Under the pieces are notes generated by a model. That model saw only the letters and a list, made by a program, of their open reading frames with translations. It searched no databases and was not told the DNA's origin. The position numbers and the translations under genes are program-made. A DNA stretch of 38,080 nucleotides from Okeania sp. SIO3I5 (GTDB lineage: Bacteria; Cyanobacteriota; Cyanobacteriia; Cyanobacteriales; Microcoleaceae). Each line of letters opens with the position of its first letter. Position 1 is the first letter of the stretch. Of the stretch, positions 8,975-17,944 are shown piece after piece. The stretch covers positions 1 to 38,080 of the forward strand of contig NZ_JAAHHT010000018.1 in NCBI RefSeq assembly GCF_010672085.1. Reading direction: 5' to 3'.

Positions 8975-9730
8975 ATGCAAATATTGCGTCGTCGAGGCTT
9001 AAAAATGATGCGAAAAGCTGCATTGTTAGTTTTAGCAATAAGTGCAGCTTTTTGGGTTAAACAAACTCAAGGTTCTTTATTTTTTGAAATTTACAATTGG
9101 GTTAGCCTACCATTTCAACCTAGTCCTATTCAACAAGAAGTATTAGTTAATGCTCGGATCAAAGAACTAGAAATTAAATTACAAGAATTAGAGCAACAAA
9201 ATACGAGTCTCACACAACTTTTGAATTATACAAAAACTAAAAATTTGAAAGGAATAGTAGCTCCTGTTATCGGTAGAAGTGCAGATTATTGGTGGAAAAA
9301 ATTAACCTTGGGAAGAGGTAGTAAAGATGGTATTCAAGAGGGTTTTATTGTGATGGGAACTGGTGGTTTAGTAGGTAGAATAACTAGCGTTACACCTAAT
9401 ACTAGCCAGGTATTATTAGTTAGCGATCCAAGCAGTAAAGTTGGTGTGGGAATTATTAGAAGTCGTCAGATGGGTTTTATGAAAGGTAGGGGTGATGATA
9501 CGGCTGTAATAGAATTTTTTGATGATATTCCTGATATTAAAGTTGGTGATGTTGTATCTACTTCTGCTTATAGTCAATTGTTTCCAGCAGGTTGGCCTGT
9601 AGGAACAGTTGAATCAATTAATTTAACTAATACTCCTGCTCCAGAGGCTATTATTAAGTTATCAGCCCCACTAAATATTTTGGAATGGGTGAATGTTTAT
9701 CCAAATAAACAGAATAAAGCGGAAAGTTAA
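8975..9730 (+). CDS. mreC: MreC, rod shape-determining protein
   Basis: MreC is the periplasmic scaffold that links cytoplasmic MreB to cell-wall synthases. A basic N-terminus (QILRRRGLKMMRK) precedes a single membrane helix at about residues 13-28, then a coiled coil at about 58-80 (ARIKELEIKLQELEQQNTSL). The double beta-barrel domain includes GIVAPVIGRSADYWWKKLTLGRGSKDGI and GLVGRITSVTPNTSQVLLVSDPSSKVGV, and later GDVVSTS and FPAGWPVGTVESI. At 251 aa it is normal for cyanobacteria. mreD follows about 130 bp downstream on the same strand. Confidence 0.93.
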   Translation: MQILRRRGLKMMRKAALLVLAISAAFWVKQTQGSLFFEIYNWVSLPFQPSPIQQEVLVNARIKELEIKLQELEQQNTSLTQLLNYTKTKNLKGIVAPVIGRSADYWWKKLTLGRGSKDGIQEGFIVMGTGGLVGRITSVTPNTSQVLLVSDPSSKVGVGIIRSRQMGFMKGRGDDTAVIEFFDDIPDIKVGDVVSTSAYSQLFPAGWPVGTVESINLTNTPAPEAIIKLSAPLNILEWVNVYPNKQNKAES

Positions 9731-9860
9731 TTAATAATATATCAATCAAAGGAAAGTCGAGAGAAAAATATATATTACCTTTTTTCTCAAAAAAATTTTG
9801 TTGTACTCAAAAATTGAAGAATTAAGTTATTTAAAATTATTAAAGGTACTTTCTAATCCG

Positions 9861-10379
9861 ATGTCTAGTTTATCTCAGCAAACAATTTATAAATTACTAA
9901 TCATAATTACCTCGGTACTGCTTTGTACATTACTATTACTTACTCGTATTCCTGGAATGGAAATTTTTGGAATAGGACCTAACTGGTTATTAATTTGGGT
10001 AGTTACTTGGAGTACCCATAGCTCCATTATAGGAAGTATAGTAGCTGGCTTAGTTTTAGGATTAATTCAAGACGCTATGACAGCTCCCTATCCTACCCAT
10101 ATTATTCCTTTAGTTTTTGTCGGATTTGTCACAGCTTTTTTACAGAAAAAACGCTATCTTCAAGAAGATTTTATTTCTATAGCCTTAGTGACATTTATTA
10201 TGGCTATTATTGCAGAAACTTTCATGGCAATTCAGTTTGGATTAATTACCAATCAAAGCTTTGCAGAAGTTTGGATTCACTATAAGCAAGTTGCTTTGGG
10301 TTCTGCTGTTATTAGTAGTCTTTGGGCACCTGTTTTGTATTTCCCTATTAGTCAATTTTGGAAAGTAAAAAACAACTAA
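9861..10379 (+). CDS. mreD: MreD, rod shape-determining membrane protein
   Basis: A small polytopic inner-membrane protein of the elongasome. About five hydrophobic helices can be read, including LLIIITSVLLCTLLLLTRI, NWLLIWVVTWSTHSSIIGSI, GLVLGLIQDAM, IIPLVFVGFVTAFL and FISIALVTFIMAIIAETF. The GLVLGLIQDAMTAPYPT block corresponds to the MreD core motif GLxxGLxxD. The start is uncertain: an in-frame TTG at 9798 would add 21 residues, but the ATG at 9861 places the first helix near the N-terminus and is preferred. Neither has a clear ribosome site. Position after mreB and mreC supports the call. Confidence 0.85.
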   Translation: MSSLSQQTIYKLLIIITSVLLCTLLLLTRIPGMEIFGIGPNWLLIWVVTWSTHSSIIGSIVAGLVLGLIQDAMTAPYPTHIIPLVFVGFVTAFLQKKRYLQEDFISIALVTFIMAIIAETFMAIQFGLITNQSFAEVWIHYKQVALGSAVISSLWAPVLYFPISQFWKVKNN

Positions 10380-10380
10380 T

Positions 10381-10748
10381 TAGGGTTTGCTGAAAAAGTC
10401 TTATGGGTGAGGGTAGGAGTCAGGATACAGGAGACAGGAGACAGGAGTTAGGCGGAACGGGGAATTCTAATTGTATTGAGGATGTAGGAGGAAAAATTGT
10501 CAGAGTAATTTTTCTGCTCTTGTCTGCCTAAAATGCTGACTTTTTGCAGCTCTAGGGACTGAAAAGCTCAAACTTTTTTCAACCTAAAAAGGCACTTGAC
10601 TTTAATTTGTCAATGCTTTGATAGTTATAGCGATTTTCACCAAGGTAGACTACAAAACTTCTGCCCTCAGCATAAGTGCCTTCTGCTTTTAAGCCAAAAT
10701 CTCTGTATTCTATGAAATTTGAAAATTGCTATAATCAGCAAATCTTAG
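10381..10748. mobile_element. Decayed element with TTAGGGTTTGCTGA-type inverted ends
   Basis: Left end TAGGGTTTGCTGAAAAAGTC (10381) and right end, read inward, CTAAGATTTGCTGATTATAG form imperfect terminal inverted repeats about 368 bp apart. Inside lie AATGCTGACTTTTTGCAGC and, on the minus strand at about 10579-10725, a short open C-terminal-like piece containing LKAEGTYAEGRSFVVYLGEN and ending SSAFLG then stop. A related element is at 19957-20132. It is likely an insertion-sequence remnant; its family was not recognised. Confidence 0.5.
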
Positions 10749-10765
10749 TTAGTAGATTTTATTTT

Positions 10766-10789
10766 AGGGAATAGGGAATAGGGAATAGG
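10766..10789 (+). repeat. AGGGAAT heptamer tandem (STRR)
   Basis: Three to four copies of AGGGAAT in tandem. The same heptamer, or its complement ATTCCCT, recurs at 3176-3190, 13858-13882, 28533-28568, 34660-34693 and 36971-36995. Such heptamers are a known feature of filamentous cyanobacterial genomes. Confidence 0.7.
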
Positions 10790-11047
10790 AAAATATATTC
10801 ATGTTGTGGTTTTCACAGTAATGTGTTAACCTATTTATGCCTGTTAGGTTAGGCTAGAAGGTTAGAAGTTTCTAGAGAAGCCGTTGAATTTGCGATTTAA
10901 TATAGAGCGTACCTCTAGACCAAAAAGAGGAAAGGATGTTGCAGGCGGGTAAGAGAAAAACATAAAGTGGGCATCGTGAGGGGACTAAATTTTACCTTTT
11001 CACATTATGGCCAATTTCAAGAAGAATTTCAAAGTGACCAACTGTGT

Positions 11048-11926
11048 ATGCTAAAAAGTACAGACTTAAAAAATAACTCAGAAATCAGCCGAGTCAAAGT
11101 GCTAAGTGAGGCACTACCTTACATTCAAAAATTTGCTGGTCGTAAAGTAGTCGTGAAATACGGCGGTGCGGCTATGAAAGATAGTAGTCTAAAAGATCAA
11201 GTAATTAGAGATATTGTATTATTATCTTGTGTCGGTATACGTCCCATTGTTGTTCATGGTGGTGGTCCAGAAATTAACTCTTGGTTGGGCAAACTAGGAA
11301 TTGAACCCCAGTTTAAGGATGGTTTGCGGGTTACTGATGCGCCGACAATGGAAGTAGTGGAAATGGTATTGGTGGGAAAAGTCAATAAAGAAATTGTTTC
11401 TTTAATTAATCAAGCTGGAGGATCTGCCGTAGGTTTGTGTGGTAAAGATGCCAATTTAATTCAAGCACGTCCAGAAGGGAGAGAAGGAATTGGTTTTGTT
11501 GGAGAAGTAAGCAACGTCAAGATAGATATTTTACAATCCCTAGTTGATAATGGCTATATTCCAGTGGTATCTAGTGTAGCGACGGACGATCAAGGACAAC
11601 CCTACAATATTAATGCTGATACAGTGGCGGGTGAAATTGCTGCGGCCATGGATGCAGAAAAGTTGATTCTCCTTACAGATACAGCGGGAATTTTAGAAGA
11701 TTATCATAATCCAGATACTTTAATTGTTAAATTGGATATCCAAGAAGCAAGAGGATTAATTGAAAAAGGAATTGTATCTGGTGGGATGATTCCTAAAGTA
11801 AATTGTTGTGTCAGGAGTTTAGCTCAGGGAGTTCGAGCAGCTCATATTCTTGATGGCCGAGTTCCTCATGTACTTTTGCAGGAAATCCTTACAGATGCTG
11901 GGGTTGGCTCAATGATAGTAGCTTAG
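11048..11926 (+). CDS. argB: Acetylglutamate kinase
   Basis: ArgB phosphorylates N-acetyl-L-glutamate in the second step of arginine synthesis; in cyanobacteria it is activated by the PII protein. Motifs are clear: [13 protein letters not shown] (ATP and phosphate binding) near residue 34, [14 protein letters not shown] near 70, then [30 protein letters not shown] near 195-225 and [18 protein letters not shown] near 245-262, with the glutamate-kinase fold. The ATG at 11048 gives 292 aa, the usual length. A GTG at 10967 would add 27 residues with no family resemblance and is not preferred. The gene is monocistronic, followed by A+T-rich repeats. Confidence 0.95.
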   Translation: MLKSTDLKNNSEISRVKVLSEALPYIQKFAGRKVVVKYGGAAMKDSSLKDQVIRDIVLLSCVGIRPIVVHGGGPEINSWLGKLGIEPQFKDGLRVTDAPTMEVVEMVLVGKVNKEIVSLINQAGGSAVGLCGKDANLIQARPEGREGIGFVGEVSNVKIDILQSLVDNGYIPVVSSVATDDQGQPYNINADTVAGEIAAAMDAEKLILLTDTAGILEDYHNPDTLIVKLDIQEARGLIEKGIVSGGMIPKVNCCVRSLAQGVRAAHILDGRVPHVLLQEILTDAGVGSMIVA

Positions 11927-12462
11927 GATAATTCAAAATTCAAAATTCAAAATTAATAGGAAAATTAAAAATTCAAAATTCAAAATTCAAAAGTAATCTC
12001 TGACTAACTTTGTCCTTTGGAAATGCTTCCCTAGCTTTGCCCCTGCAAAAACGCAAATAGGATTTACCAATTTATTAAGCTAAATGTGTAGTGGTATATG
12101 TAGTATATATAGAGTCTGAGTTAATTTCTTTACTATCAATCTTTTGTTTCCTCTAAGAATTTTAATTTATACTGAACCTGGTTTAGAAAGAAGGTTTATT
12201 GTGAAGATAAGGCACTGATGCTGAGGGCAAAAGGATTAAAAGAATTTGAGCAAGTAGCTTTTGATAACCGAATTTGGTATCAGACTAGAGTCTTTAGTTT
12301 TAGGAGTAGGAGGAATATTTTTAATTAAATTTGGGAAGATTATTTTGATTAAATTCCTATACAAAATTAATTACACATCCTTTTGACGTCCTGTTCTCTT
12401 TCTAAACTAAATTTATTTAGCACAACTACTTACTATTTGTGAGCATAAGATGGAGCATGGTT
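11927..12462. other. Gene-free spacer after argB
   Basis: It begins with AATTCAAAATTCAAAATT tandem repeats (about 11932-11990). A short open stretch near 12220-12330 is too short and shows no family I recognise. No convincing gene is seen. Confidence 0.4.
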
Positions 12463-12858
12463 TTATTGCTTCCTTGTATTTTTTTTTGCCTGTGTTTTAC
12501 CACTAAATGTTTTCCAAGCTACTTTAATACCAGTAAAAATACTTTTCGTTGTAGTTTGAACTTGCTGAGTTTGTTGACGAACATGATCAAGACTTTCATC
12601 GACTTGTTTGACAATTTCTCCTGCAGTTTGAACACCATCATTTACATCATCAGTTAGCTCACTAATTTCTATACCAGTAAGACGTATTGCTTCTAAGGTT
12701 GGTGGTAGTTCACGCTCTAGGGTATCAGCTAGTTTTTCAATGCTACGAGCTGCTCTTGCTAATGCTAACATTGCAGGTAAAGTGACAATTAATACAGTTG
12801 TCAGGCTAAAGGCAACTAATAATAAGGATAATACTAACCAAAATAAAGGGTCATTCAC
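12463..12858 (-). CDS. DUF948 domain membrane protein
   Basis: A 131-aa protein with an N-terminal membrane helix (about residues 6-32, FWLVLSLLLVAFSLTTVLIVTLPAMLAL) followed by a long amphipathic helix. Repeated polar heptads such as IEKLADTLERELPPTLEAIR, ISELTDDVNDGVQTAGEIV and VDESLDHVRQQTQQVQ define the DUF948 pattern. The tail (VAWKTFSGKTQAKKNTRKQ) is basic. DUF948 proteins are membrane-tethered coiled coils, often near YtxH-type stress proteins, as here (next minus-strand gene to the right). Function is unknown; a general stress or envelope role is inferred from the neighbour. The start is a GTG at 12858. Confidence 0.8.
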   Translation of the reverse strand: MNDPLFWLVLSLLLVAFSLTTVLIVTLPAMLALARAARSIEKLADTLERELPPTLEAIRLTGIEISELTDDVNDGVQTAGEIVKQVDESLDHVRQQTQQVQTTTKSIFTGIKVAWKTFSGKTQAKKNTRKQ

Positions 12859-13296
12859 AGGTATTTCGCCTCAGAAGGGGAATGATAATTTCCTATACCT
12901 GGATTATCTTAACAAGAATGACTGCTTTTGGAACTCTGATAAGTTTAGAGAAAAAGTTTATAACTTTAATTTTATCTTATTTATTACTACTAGAACTCCC
13001 CCAAAATTAAACCAATTATTATCGATAAATTATCAAAATAATCGGGTATAAAACCCCGCCTTTTAAGGCGAATTTTTTGGGAGGGTTGCTCAAAATTCCC
13101 GTTATCAAAACAACTTCTGACTTCTTATAAAATTACTTATTACCGAATAACTAATAATCATTAATTATTAATGAAATAATTCAGGTTAAAATCCTCCCCT
13201 TTCAAGGGGAAAAAAAGTGCTAGGATATTTCCTTATATTTAATCAAGGATGGTTTTAACCAGAAGTAATTACCCATTATCCATTATCCATTATCCA
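12859..13296. other. Gene-free spacer with hairpin and repeat
   Basis: A CGCCTT/AAGGCG palindrome at 13057-13070 is followed by AATTTTTT and could act as a plus-strand terminator, though no plus-strand gene precedes it closely. From about 13150 the spacer holds another copy of the 5036-type repeat, ending in CCATTATCCATTATC heptamers at 13271-13298. No gene is seen. Confidence 0.45.
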
Positions 13297-13662
13297 TTAA
13301 TCAATATTTTCTATTCCCTCTTTTCTGGATATTTCAACTGAAACTTCAGGTTCTTTGGTTTCTGTTTGAGATAATATTTCTCTCTGTTTTTGACTAGCTT
13401 CTAATCCAGCAGCGATCGCGACTTTGAGTCTTTCTAAGATTTCTTCCCAAGTATTAGTAGCAGAGTCTGAAAAGCGGTCTGTTTGAAATTTGACACTTGT
13501 GGACAAGTCTGTTACAAGGTGTGGAATGGCTGATGCCGATTTTTTTACCAACTGTCTTGTTTTTTGGCCTTTTTTCGGAGCTATTAATAATCCTGTTGCT
13601 GTACCTATGGCCGAACCTAGCAGTAAACCACTGATAAATAACCCAGATTTTTTATTGGACAT
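13297..13662 (-). CDS. YtxH-domain (gas vesicle protein-like) protein
   Basis: A 121-aa protein. The N-terminal glycine-rich membrane-like helix (LFISGLLLGSAIGTATGLLIAPKKGQKTR, about residues 8-36) is the YtxH signature, including the APKKGQ turn. A predicted amphipathic helix (FQTDRFSDSATNTWEEILERLKVAIAAGLEAS) and an acidic tail follow. YtxH proteins are small membrane-associated proteins tied to general stress in Firmicutes; in cyanobacteria their task is unknown. It lies between a DUF948 protein and another small membrane protein on the same strand, and the three may form one functional cluster. GCGATCGC lies inside the gene. Confidence 0.8.
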   Translation of the reverse strand: MSNKKSGLFISGLLLGSAIGTATGLLIAPKKGQKTRQLVKKSASAIPHLVTDLSTSVKFQTDRFSDSATNTWEEILERLKVAIAAGLEASQKQREILSQTETKEPEVSVEISRKEGIENID

Positions 13663-13906
13663 TTTTACAATTTATTATAGATATATTTAAGATGTTGAGA
13701 ATGAAAATTGTGATTTTTCTATATGAGCACTCTTAATTATATCAATGTTGATGATGTTTGCTACTAAAGATTGATAGGGAGATTGGGGGATGAGGTGATT
13801 CGTAAGTAGCACAATTTTGTTTAAATTAATTCCAGACTCAAATAAATAATTTCATACCCCTATTCCCTGTTCCCTATTCCCTGACTTCTGCAAGAAATCT
13901 ATTACT

Positions 13907-14212
13907 TTAACGCCAAATTCTACTATAACGAAGCCAAATTGTTCTGAGCAACCAAAACATGGATATTACTTGCTGCACCTGTTGAACTTGTCCATCCAGT
14001 TGTTGATATAGTTGTCGTAGTTGATTTACCTTTTGTAGTCGAAGTTGTAGAAATTCAGGTGTTTTGGTGAGTATATTATTGGTGCAATTTTCTATTAAGC
14101 TAAGATTGCGTTCTAATTTTAATAATATCTGTTTAAATCTCCAGATTTTCCAAGCTAGGTAAAAGCCAAAAATTGATATAATTATATTTACTTCAATTAC
14201 TAACAAAAGCAT
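13907..14212 (-). CDS. Small membrane-anchored coiled-coil protein, unknown
   Basis: A 101-aa protein that I cannot assign to a named family. An N-terminal membrane helix (about residues 2-22, LLLVIEVNIIISIFGFYLAW) is followed by a basic stretch and a long coiled coil (LLKLERNLSLIENCTNNIL, LQKVNQLRQLYQQLDGQVQQ). A hydrophobic, aromatic C-terminus (ISMFWLLRTIWLRYSRIWR) may lie on the membrane. It is upstream of the YtxH and DUF948 genes on the same strand and of similar architecture, so a shared envelope or stress role is plausible inference. The reading frame has a natural ATG at 14212. Confidence 0.6.
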   Translation of the reverse strand: MLLLVIEVNIIISIFGFYLAWKIWRFKQILLKLERNLSLIENCTNNILTKTPEFLQLRLQKVNQLRQLYQQLDGQVQQVQQVISMFWLLRTIWLRYSRIWR

Positions 14213-14616
14213 CTTTCACTCCACTGAAAAATTAGCGAGAATAACTTAAACAAAGAGTCTAATTATAATCAATAAGTAATAATTCAGCTGTCAGCTATTA
14301 GCTATCAGTTTCCAAGATACATCTATATTTCCCACCACAAAAATTTACTATTGTATTGTAAAAGTTTACTACTCAAATTCGTTGTTTTTATAGCTTTAAT
14401 TCTCAGGCTGAAAATCGTAGGAGAAGTTAAACTGATGCTTGCTTCTTTTATTAATAAGCTCAGACCTGACTGTTAATAGCTGAATGCTGACATGAATACT
14501 TATAATTTTTACTCAAACTATATCTTACCTACAAAACTGGAAATTTTCCCATCTGCTATATTTTTATTTAGTGGCCAAAACAAAAATAGTTTCTTAAATA
14601 ATGGGATCAAGCACAT
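14213..14616. other. Gene-free spacer
   Basis: About 400 bp of A+T-rich DNA with a single CAGCTATTAGCTATCAG repeat at about 14287-14308. I see no gene. Confidence 0.35.
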
Positions 14617-14757
14617 AAGAGATTTATCAATCCCAAGCTTGATTATACTTTAAAAAAAATCTTTGGTTCTGATGTGGAGGATTTGGTGAAGGTATTTTTA
14701 AGTTTTAATAGTTTGGCAGATTTGGAAAGTTGGTTGCAGGAAGTTTTGAGGTCTTAA
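14617..14757 (+). pseudogene. Miniature internal-deletion copy of the Rpn nuclease gene
   Basis: The frame reads RFINPKLDYTLKKIFGSD and passes directly into VEDLVKVFLSFNSLADLE, ending WLQEVLRS and a stop. The first part matches the N-terminus, and the second the C-terminus, of the gene at 14953-15888, with about 270 central codons missing. The join keeps the reading frame. No start codon remains; a stop precedes it in frame. The sequence after the stop (AGTAAGGCGATCGCT) also matches the downstream flank of the full gene. Confidence 0.8.
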
Positions 14758-14937
14758 TTGAGTAAGGCGATCGCTCTTTTTGCACAATAATTAGTGATAT
14801 TTAGGCGATAGTCTGACAGTATTGGCAAAAACTCCAAATTTGGTAGGGGTTTGGTTTCCAAACCCAATTAAGGCATGAATTATACTAATACTACTGGATT
14901 TTATCTTAAAATGTTTAGTAATACTTCTGGTTCTATA

Positions 14938-14943
14938 GGGAGA
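14938..14943 (+). promoter_or_regulatory. Ribosome binding site deciding the start at 14953
   Basis: GGGAGA lies 9 bases before the ATG at 14953. It supports that start over the upstream in-frame ATG at 14875, which has no such site. Confidence 0.5.
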
Positions 14944-14952
14944 AAAGCTATT

Positions 14953-15888
14953 ATGAAATTTATCAATCCCAAGGTTGATTATGCTTTTAAAAAAATCTTT
15001 GGTTCTGAGCAAAGCAAAGAGATTTTAATTAGTTTTCTGAATGCGATAATTTATGATGGAGAAAAAACTATTAAGGATTTAACGATTGTCAATCCTTTTA
15101 ATCCTGGTAAAACTATCAGTTTAAAAGAAACTTATTTGGATATTAAAGCAGTTTTGGTTGATGGTTCTATTGTAATTATTGAAATGCAAATGGCACGAAT
15201 GACTGCTTTTAATAAGAGGGTGGCTTACAATTTGTCTAAAGCTTATGCTAATCAGTTGGATAAAGGGGAGAATTATCCTTTATTAAATCCGGTAATAGCT
15301 CTGACAATTACGGATTTTATTCTGTTTAAAAATAGTGATGATAATATTAATAAAGATGATTATATTAATAAATTTGTGTTTCAAGAGGAAACTAAAAAGT
15401 TTAAATGCTTGGAAAAAGAATTGCGGTTAATTTTTGTGGAACTGCCGAAGTTTAAAAAAAGTTTGTCAGAGTTAGAGAGTTTGACAGATAAGTGGATTTA
15501 TTTTCTGCAAGAGGCGGCTAGTTTTGATGAGATACCAGAGAATTTGGGGGAAGTTGCGGAAATAGAACAGGCATTAAATATTGCCAACTTTATTAATATG
15601 AGTCCAGAGGAGTTAGAGATAGTTGAAAACCGAGGGATAGCGATGCAAGATGAAAGAGGACGGATAACTTATGCAGAAGAAGTTGGAGAAGCAAGAGGAC
15701 GGCACGATCAAGCGATCGCTCTAATCAAGCTATTAATAACTCAACGTTTTGGAGAGGTTTCTGAAGAGATTAATAGTCAGATAGAAGGTTTGCCTTTAGC
15801 AGATGTGGAGGATTTGGTGAAGGTGTTTTTAAGTTTGAATAGTTTGGTAGATTTGGAAAGTTGGTTGCAGGAACGTTTGCAGTCTTAA
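14953..15888 (+). CDS. Rpn-family recombination-promoting nuclease / PD-(D/E)XK transposase-like protein
   Basis: These proteins carry a PD-(D/E)XK nuclease fold and in E. coli (RpnA-E) promote RecA-independent recombination. The opening FINPKVDYAFKKIFGSEQSKEILISFLNAI is the family hallmark. The nuclease core shows YLDIKAVLVDGSIVIIEMQMAR, with D, E and Q in the expected D-ExQ arrangement near residues 67-88, then RVAYNLSKAYANQLDKGENYP. The C-terminal part (about 260-311) has the DUF4351-like helical tail (ALIKLLITQRFGEVSEEIN, LADVEDLVKVFLSLNSLVDLESWL). The ATG at 14953 gives 311 aa, the usual length. A deleted duplicate of this gene lies just upstream. Confidence 0.85.
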   Translation: MKFINPKVDYAFKKIFGSEQSKEILISFLNAIIYDGEKTIKDLTIVNPFNPGKTISLKETYLDIKAVLVDGSIVIIEMQMARMTAFNKRVAYNLSKAYANQLDKGENYPLLNPVIALTITDFILFKNSDDNINKDDYINKFVFQEETKKFKCLEKELRLIFVELPKFKKSLSELESLTDKWIYFLQEAASFDEIPENLGEVAEIEQALNIANFINMSPEELEIVENRGIAMQDERGRITYAEEVGEARGRHDQAIALIKLLITQRFGEVSEEINSQIEGLPLADVEDLVKVFLSLNSLVDLESWLQERLQS

Positions 15889-16067
15889 TTTAGTGAGGCG
15901 ATCGCTTTATTGACTCCAGGAGAACATCATTGCTAAAGTATGACTGTGGTTTGGGAGGTGATTGCTGTTGGTAACTCTGAATTGGAAATGGTGTATTAGG
16001 ACTTGCTGAAAAAAGCAGAACTTTACCGTTACAATTGAAAAATAAATTACCAGCTAAAGTGTTTGAA

Positions 16068-16490
16068 TCACGAGCTTATAACAAACAGTGCATGCAAAGG
16101 ATGTCCCCTCTTGGGAAAGTTATTAGATGGTCCCCAGTTAGTACCATGAGGATTCCATTCAATAAACTGATTCGATCCATAGTATGTAATGTCACAGCTG
16201 GTATTATTTAAGGGAATAGAGAGAGAATTGTTATCAATTCGAGGGCATTTAAAGGCAAAGGTGATACGTTTTCCTGTTCCCTCTTCTTCATAAGTTACCT
16301 TTCCTTCAGAACCTGTTAGTATACTTCCTTGCAAAGTAAAGGATATCTGATCCTTGTGTATAATGGTTGTTGGTAAAGATTGAGGGTTATAAGTACCATG
16401 ATTGTTGGATTGAGAAACAATAATGAAGTCATTAGTCACTTGGTTCATTATTGTGACATAAATAGAGAAATCGGTAGATATAGCTTCCAT
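16068..16490 (-). CDS. Unknown protein, possibly a small beta-sandwich (aegerolysin-like)
   Basis: A 140-aa protein with no signal peptide. The order of polar strands recalls small beta-sandwich proteins of the aegerolysin/cytolysin kind: NDFIIVSQSNNHGTYNPQSLP, DQISFTLQGSILTGSEGKVTYEEEG with a GSEGxVTY motif, ITFAFKCP, and a late histidine- and tryptophan-containing loop (EWNPHGTNWGP). I could not confirm membership, so the call is tentative. It shares strand with the secreted protein at 16896-17660, about 405 bp away with a MITE between, so co-transcription is unlikely. A start at the second Met (residue 15) is equally possible. Confidence 0.55.
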   Translation of the reverse strand: MEAISTDFSIYVTIMNQVTNDFIIVSQSNNHGTYNPQSLPTTIIHKDQISFTLQGSILTGSEGKVTYEEEGTGKRITFAFKCPRIDNNSLSIPLNNTSCDITYYGSNQFIEWNPHGTNWGPSNNFPKRGHPLHALFVISS

Positions 16491-16610
16491 AAGTTATTTA
16501 TGCAGCGACATTAATTATTCTCAAAAAATGAAGAATTCAAAAATCTATATTAAGCAAGTGCTTGAGGCAGTGAAGAGGTGCAAAAAGTGTCTAGGTAAGG
16601 GCGAAATGTA

Positions 16611-16722
16611 TTTTACAGCGGTTTTAATTTCAGTAGACCACAGTAGGGGCGAATGGCCATTCGCCCCTACTGAGTTTTGGTTATTGATGATGTGGTTCAT
16701 CAATCTGAAAAGCGCTGTAAAC
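16611..16722. mobile_element. MITE with IS630-type ends and a 32-bp palindromic core
   Basis: Ends TTTTACAGCGGTTTT and AAAAGCGCTGTAAAC are inverted repeats flanked by TA on both sides (16609-16610 and 16723-16724), as in IS630/mariner elements. The centre (16641-16672) is a perfect 32-bp palindrome whose half is CAGTAGGGGCGAATGG. The same ends occur at 20943 and in the IS630 remnant at 18111-18430. Confidence 0.75.
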
Positions 16723-16895
16723 TAGGACAAACCGGCTTTTCATTAACCCACTCTTACCTCTTGCCTCTCCCACTTGCTAACTTTGCCACCAAGCCTACTT
16801 AAAGATATTGTTACACAAAGAATGGGAAAAATGGAGACAGTAGAAAGCTTAGATGTCTAATTCCAAATTTTCTAACTGCCCCACAGCCAAAAAGG

Positions 16896-17660
16896 TTAGT
16901 CCTGCCAGGGTTGATTCTCTACAGTCCAAGTTCCATCCTGGTTGTAGGTTACCCAAACATTATTGAAGTTATTGAAATCGCCACCATAACCCGTTGTAAT
17001 TTTTGCATTCTCAGCAGAAGTGGCATCAATTTGAGCCAGTACATTTTCTTGATACTCCCCAGTAGCTATATAAAATGTGAGAGTAGGTGTGATCGTATAG
17101 TCAATATTGGGTTCTGGTTCCCAGGTTACTCCAGTCGTGCCTTCGGTTGTAGTAACTCCAAAGGTTAAAGCATTGTAATAATCAGGCACAGGTTCAAATT
17201 TATTTGTTTGTGCAATCAGATTCTTTGATGTAGGTTGGCGACTAGTGTTGTAATCCTCTATAGTTGGATATCCTCCCTTATCGCTACTATACTCCACTAA
17301 ATAGCCGTTTTTTAAATCCACTTCTTTTGAAAAATCCGACGTTATATAAGTATCTAACCCAACAGGTTCATTTTGTTGCGTTGCTTCAAGCTTGTATTGC
17401 ACATGGGCTACAAATTTCTGGGTTTCCTCAGGTGTGTATGGAGGAATCTCTAAGAAGGTGTTTGAGTTTTGAAAAATTTCTCCAGGGTCTTGAGAAAATT
17501 GTGGACTATCTAAAAACAGCCACATCTCAACTGGATTTCGCTCAAGATTTCTCAGGTTGAAAGTGTAACTCGTGATAGCAGTCGCGGCCTTCACTTGAAC
17601 ACCAAAAGTTACTGTACAAGCAAGAATCAAAACTGCCAAAAACTTGATCGCGTTTTTCAT
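16896..17660 (-). CDS. Secreted protein of unknown function
   Basis: A 254-aa protein with a Sec signal peptide: KNAIK, hydrophobic LAVLILACTVTFGV, probable cleavage after VKA at about residue 25. The mature part is rich in T, N, Q and aromatics, without cysteine pairs or membrane helices. It includes SYTFNLRNLERNPVEMWLFL, VAHVQYKLEA, GLDTYITSD, GVTWEPEPNIDYTITPT and a closing WVTYNQDGTWTVENQPW, a pattern expected for a beta-sandwich. I do not recognise the family. A possible short gene lies 20 bp upstream on the same strand. It ends near a spacer containing a MITE. Confidence 0.7.
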   Translation of the reverse strand: MKNAIKFLAVLILACTVTFGVQVKAATAITSYTFNLRNLERNPVEMWLFLDSPQFSQDPGEIFQNSNTFLEIPPYTPEETQKFVAHVQYKLEATQQNEPVGLDTYITSDFSKEVDLKNGYLVEYSSDKGGYPTIEDYNTSRQPTSKNLIAQTNKFEPVPDYYNALTFGVTTTEGTTGVTWEPEPNIDYTITPTLTFYIATGEYQENVLAQIDATSAENAKITTGYGGDFNNFNNVWVTYNQDGTWTVENQPWQD

Positions 17661-17680
17661 CGTTATATTCCTTGAATTTT

Positions 17681-17938
17681 TTACTGGAACCTATAGCTCC
17701 TAGAACATAAAACCAATCTAAGAATATCTGACTTCAAGCCAAACTTCCTTGATTTATCTAGTTCTATAAAGAGAACGATCTCGCCATGGAATTTCTGATT
17801 TTTTTTTGCGATTGCTTCTCCTCTCAGCCTCAATTCCCCCTCACAAATATTACTGTATGAATATAAGAATTCAGATGCTATTCGCAATTGTTCCTCGGCA
17901 TTTTCTAGATAAGTCCAATCTCCATTCAATCGTCTCAT
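17681..17938 (-). CDS. Small hypothetical protein, doubtful
   Basis: An 85-codon frame (RRLNGDWTYLENAEEQLRIA, then RGEAIAKKNQKFHGEIVLF) with a helical, charged composition. The ATG at 17938 follows GGGCAGG closely; a TTG at 17965 would start within a repeat. It ends 20 bp before the secreted protein gene on the same strand, which suggests co-transcription. No family is recognised and it could be a gene remnant. Confidence 0.35.
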   Translation of the reverse strand: MRRLNGDWTYLENAEEQLRIASEFLYSYSNICEGELRLRGEAIAKKNQKFHGEIVLFIELDKSRKFGLKSDILRLVLCSRSYRFQ

Positions 17939-17944
17939 CCTGCC

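Noticed and set aside
16528-16725. 65-codon plus-strand frame
   Set aside because: Most of it is the MITE at 16611-16722; no independent coding evidence.
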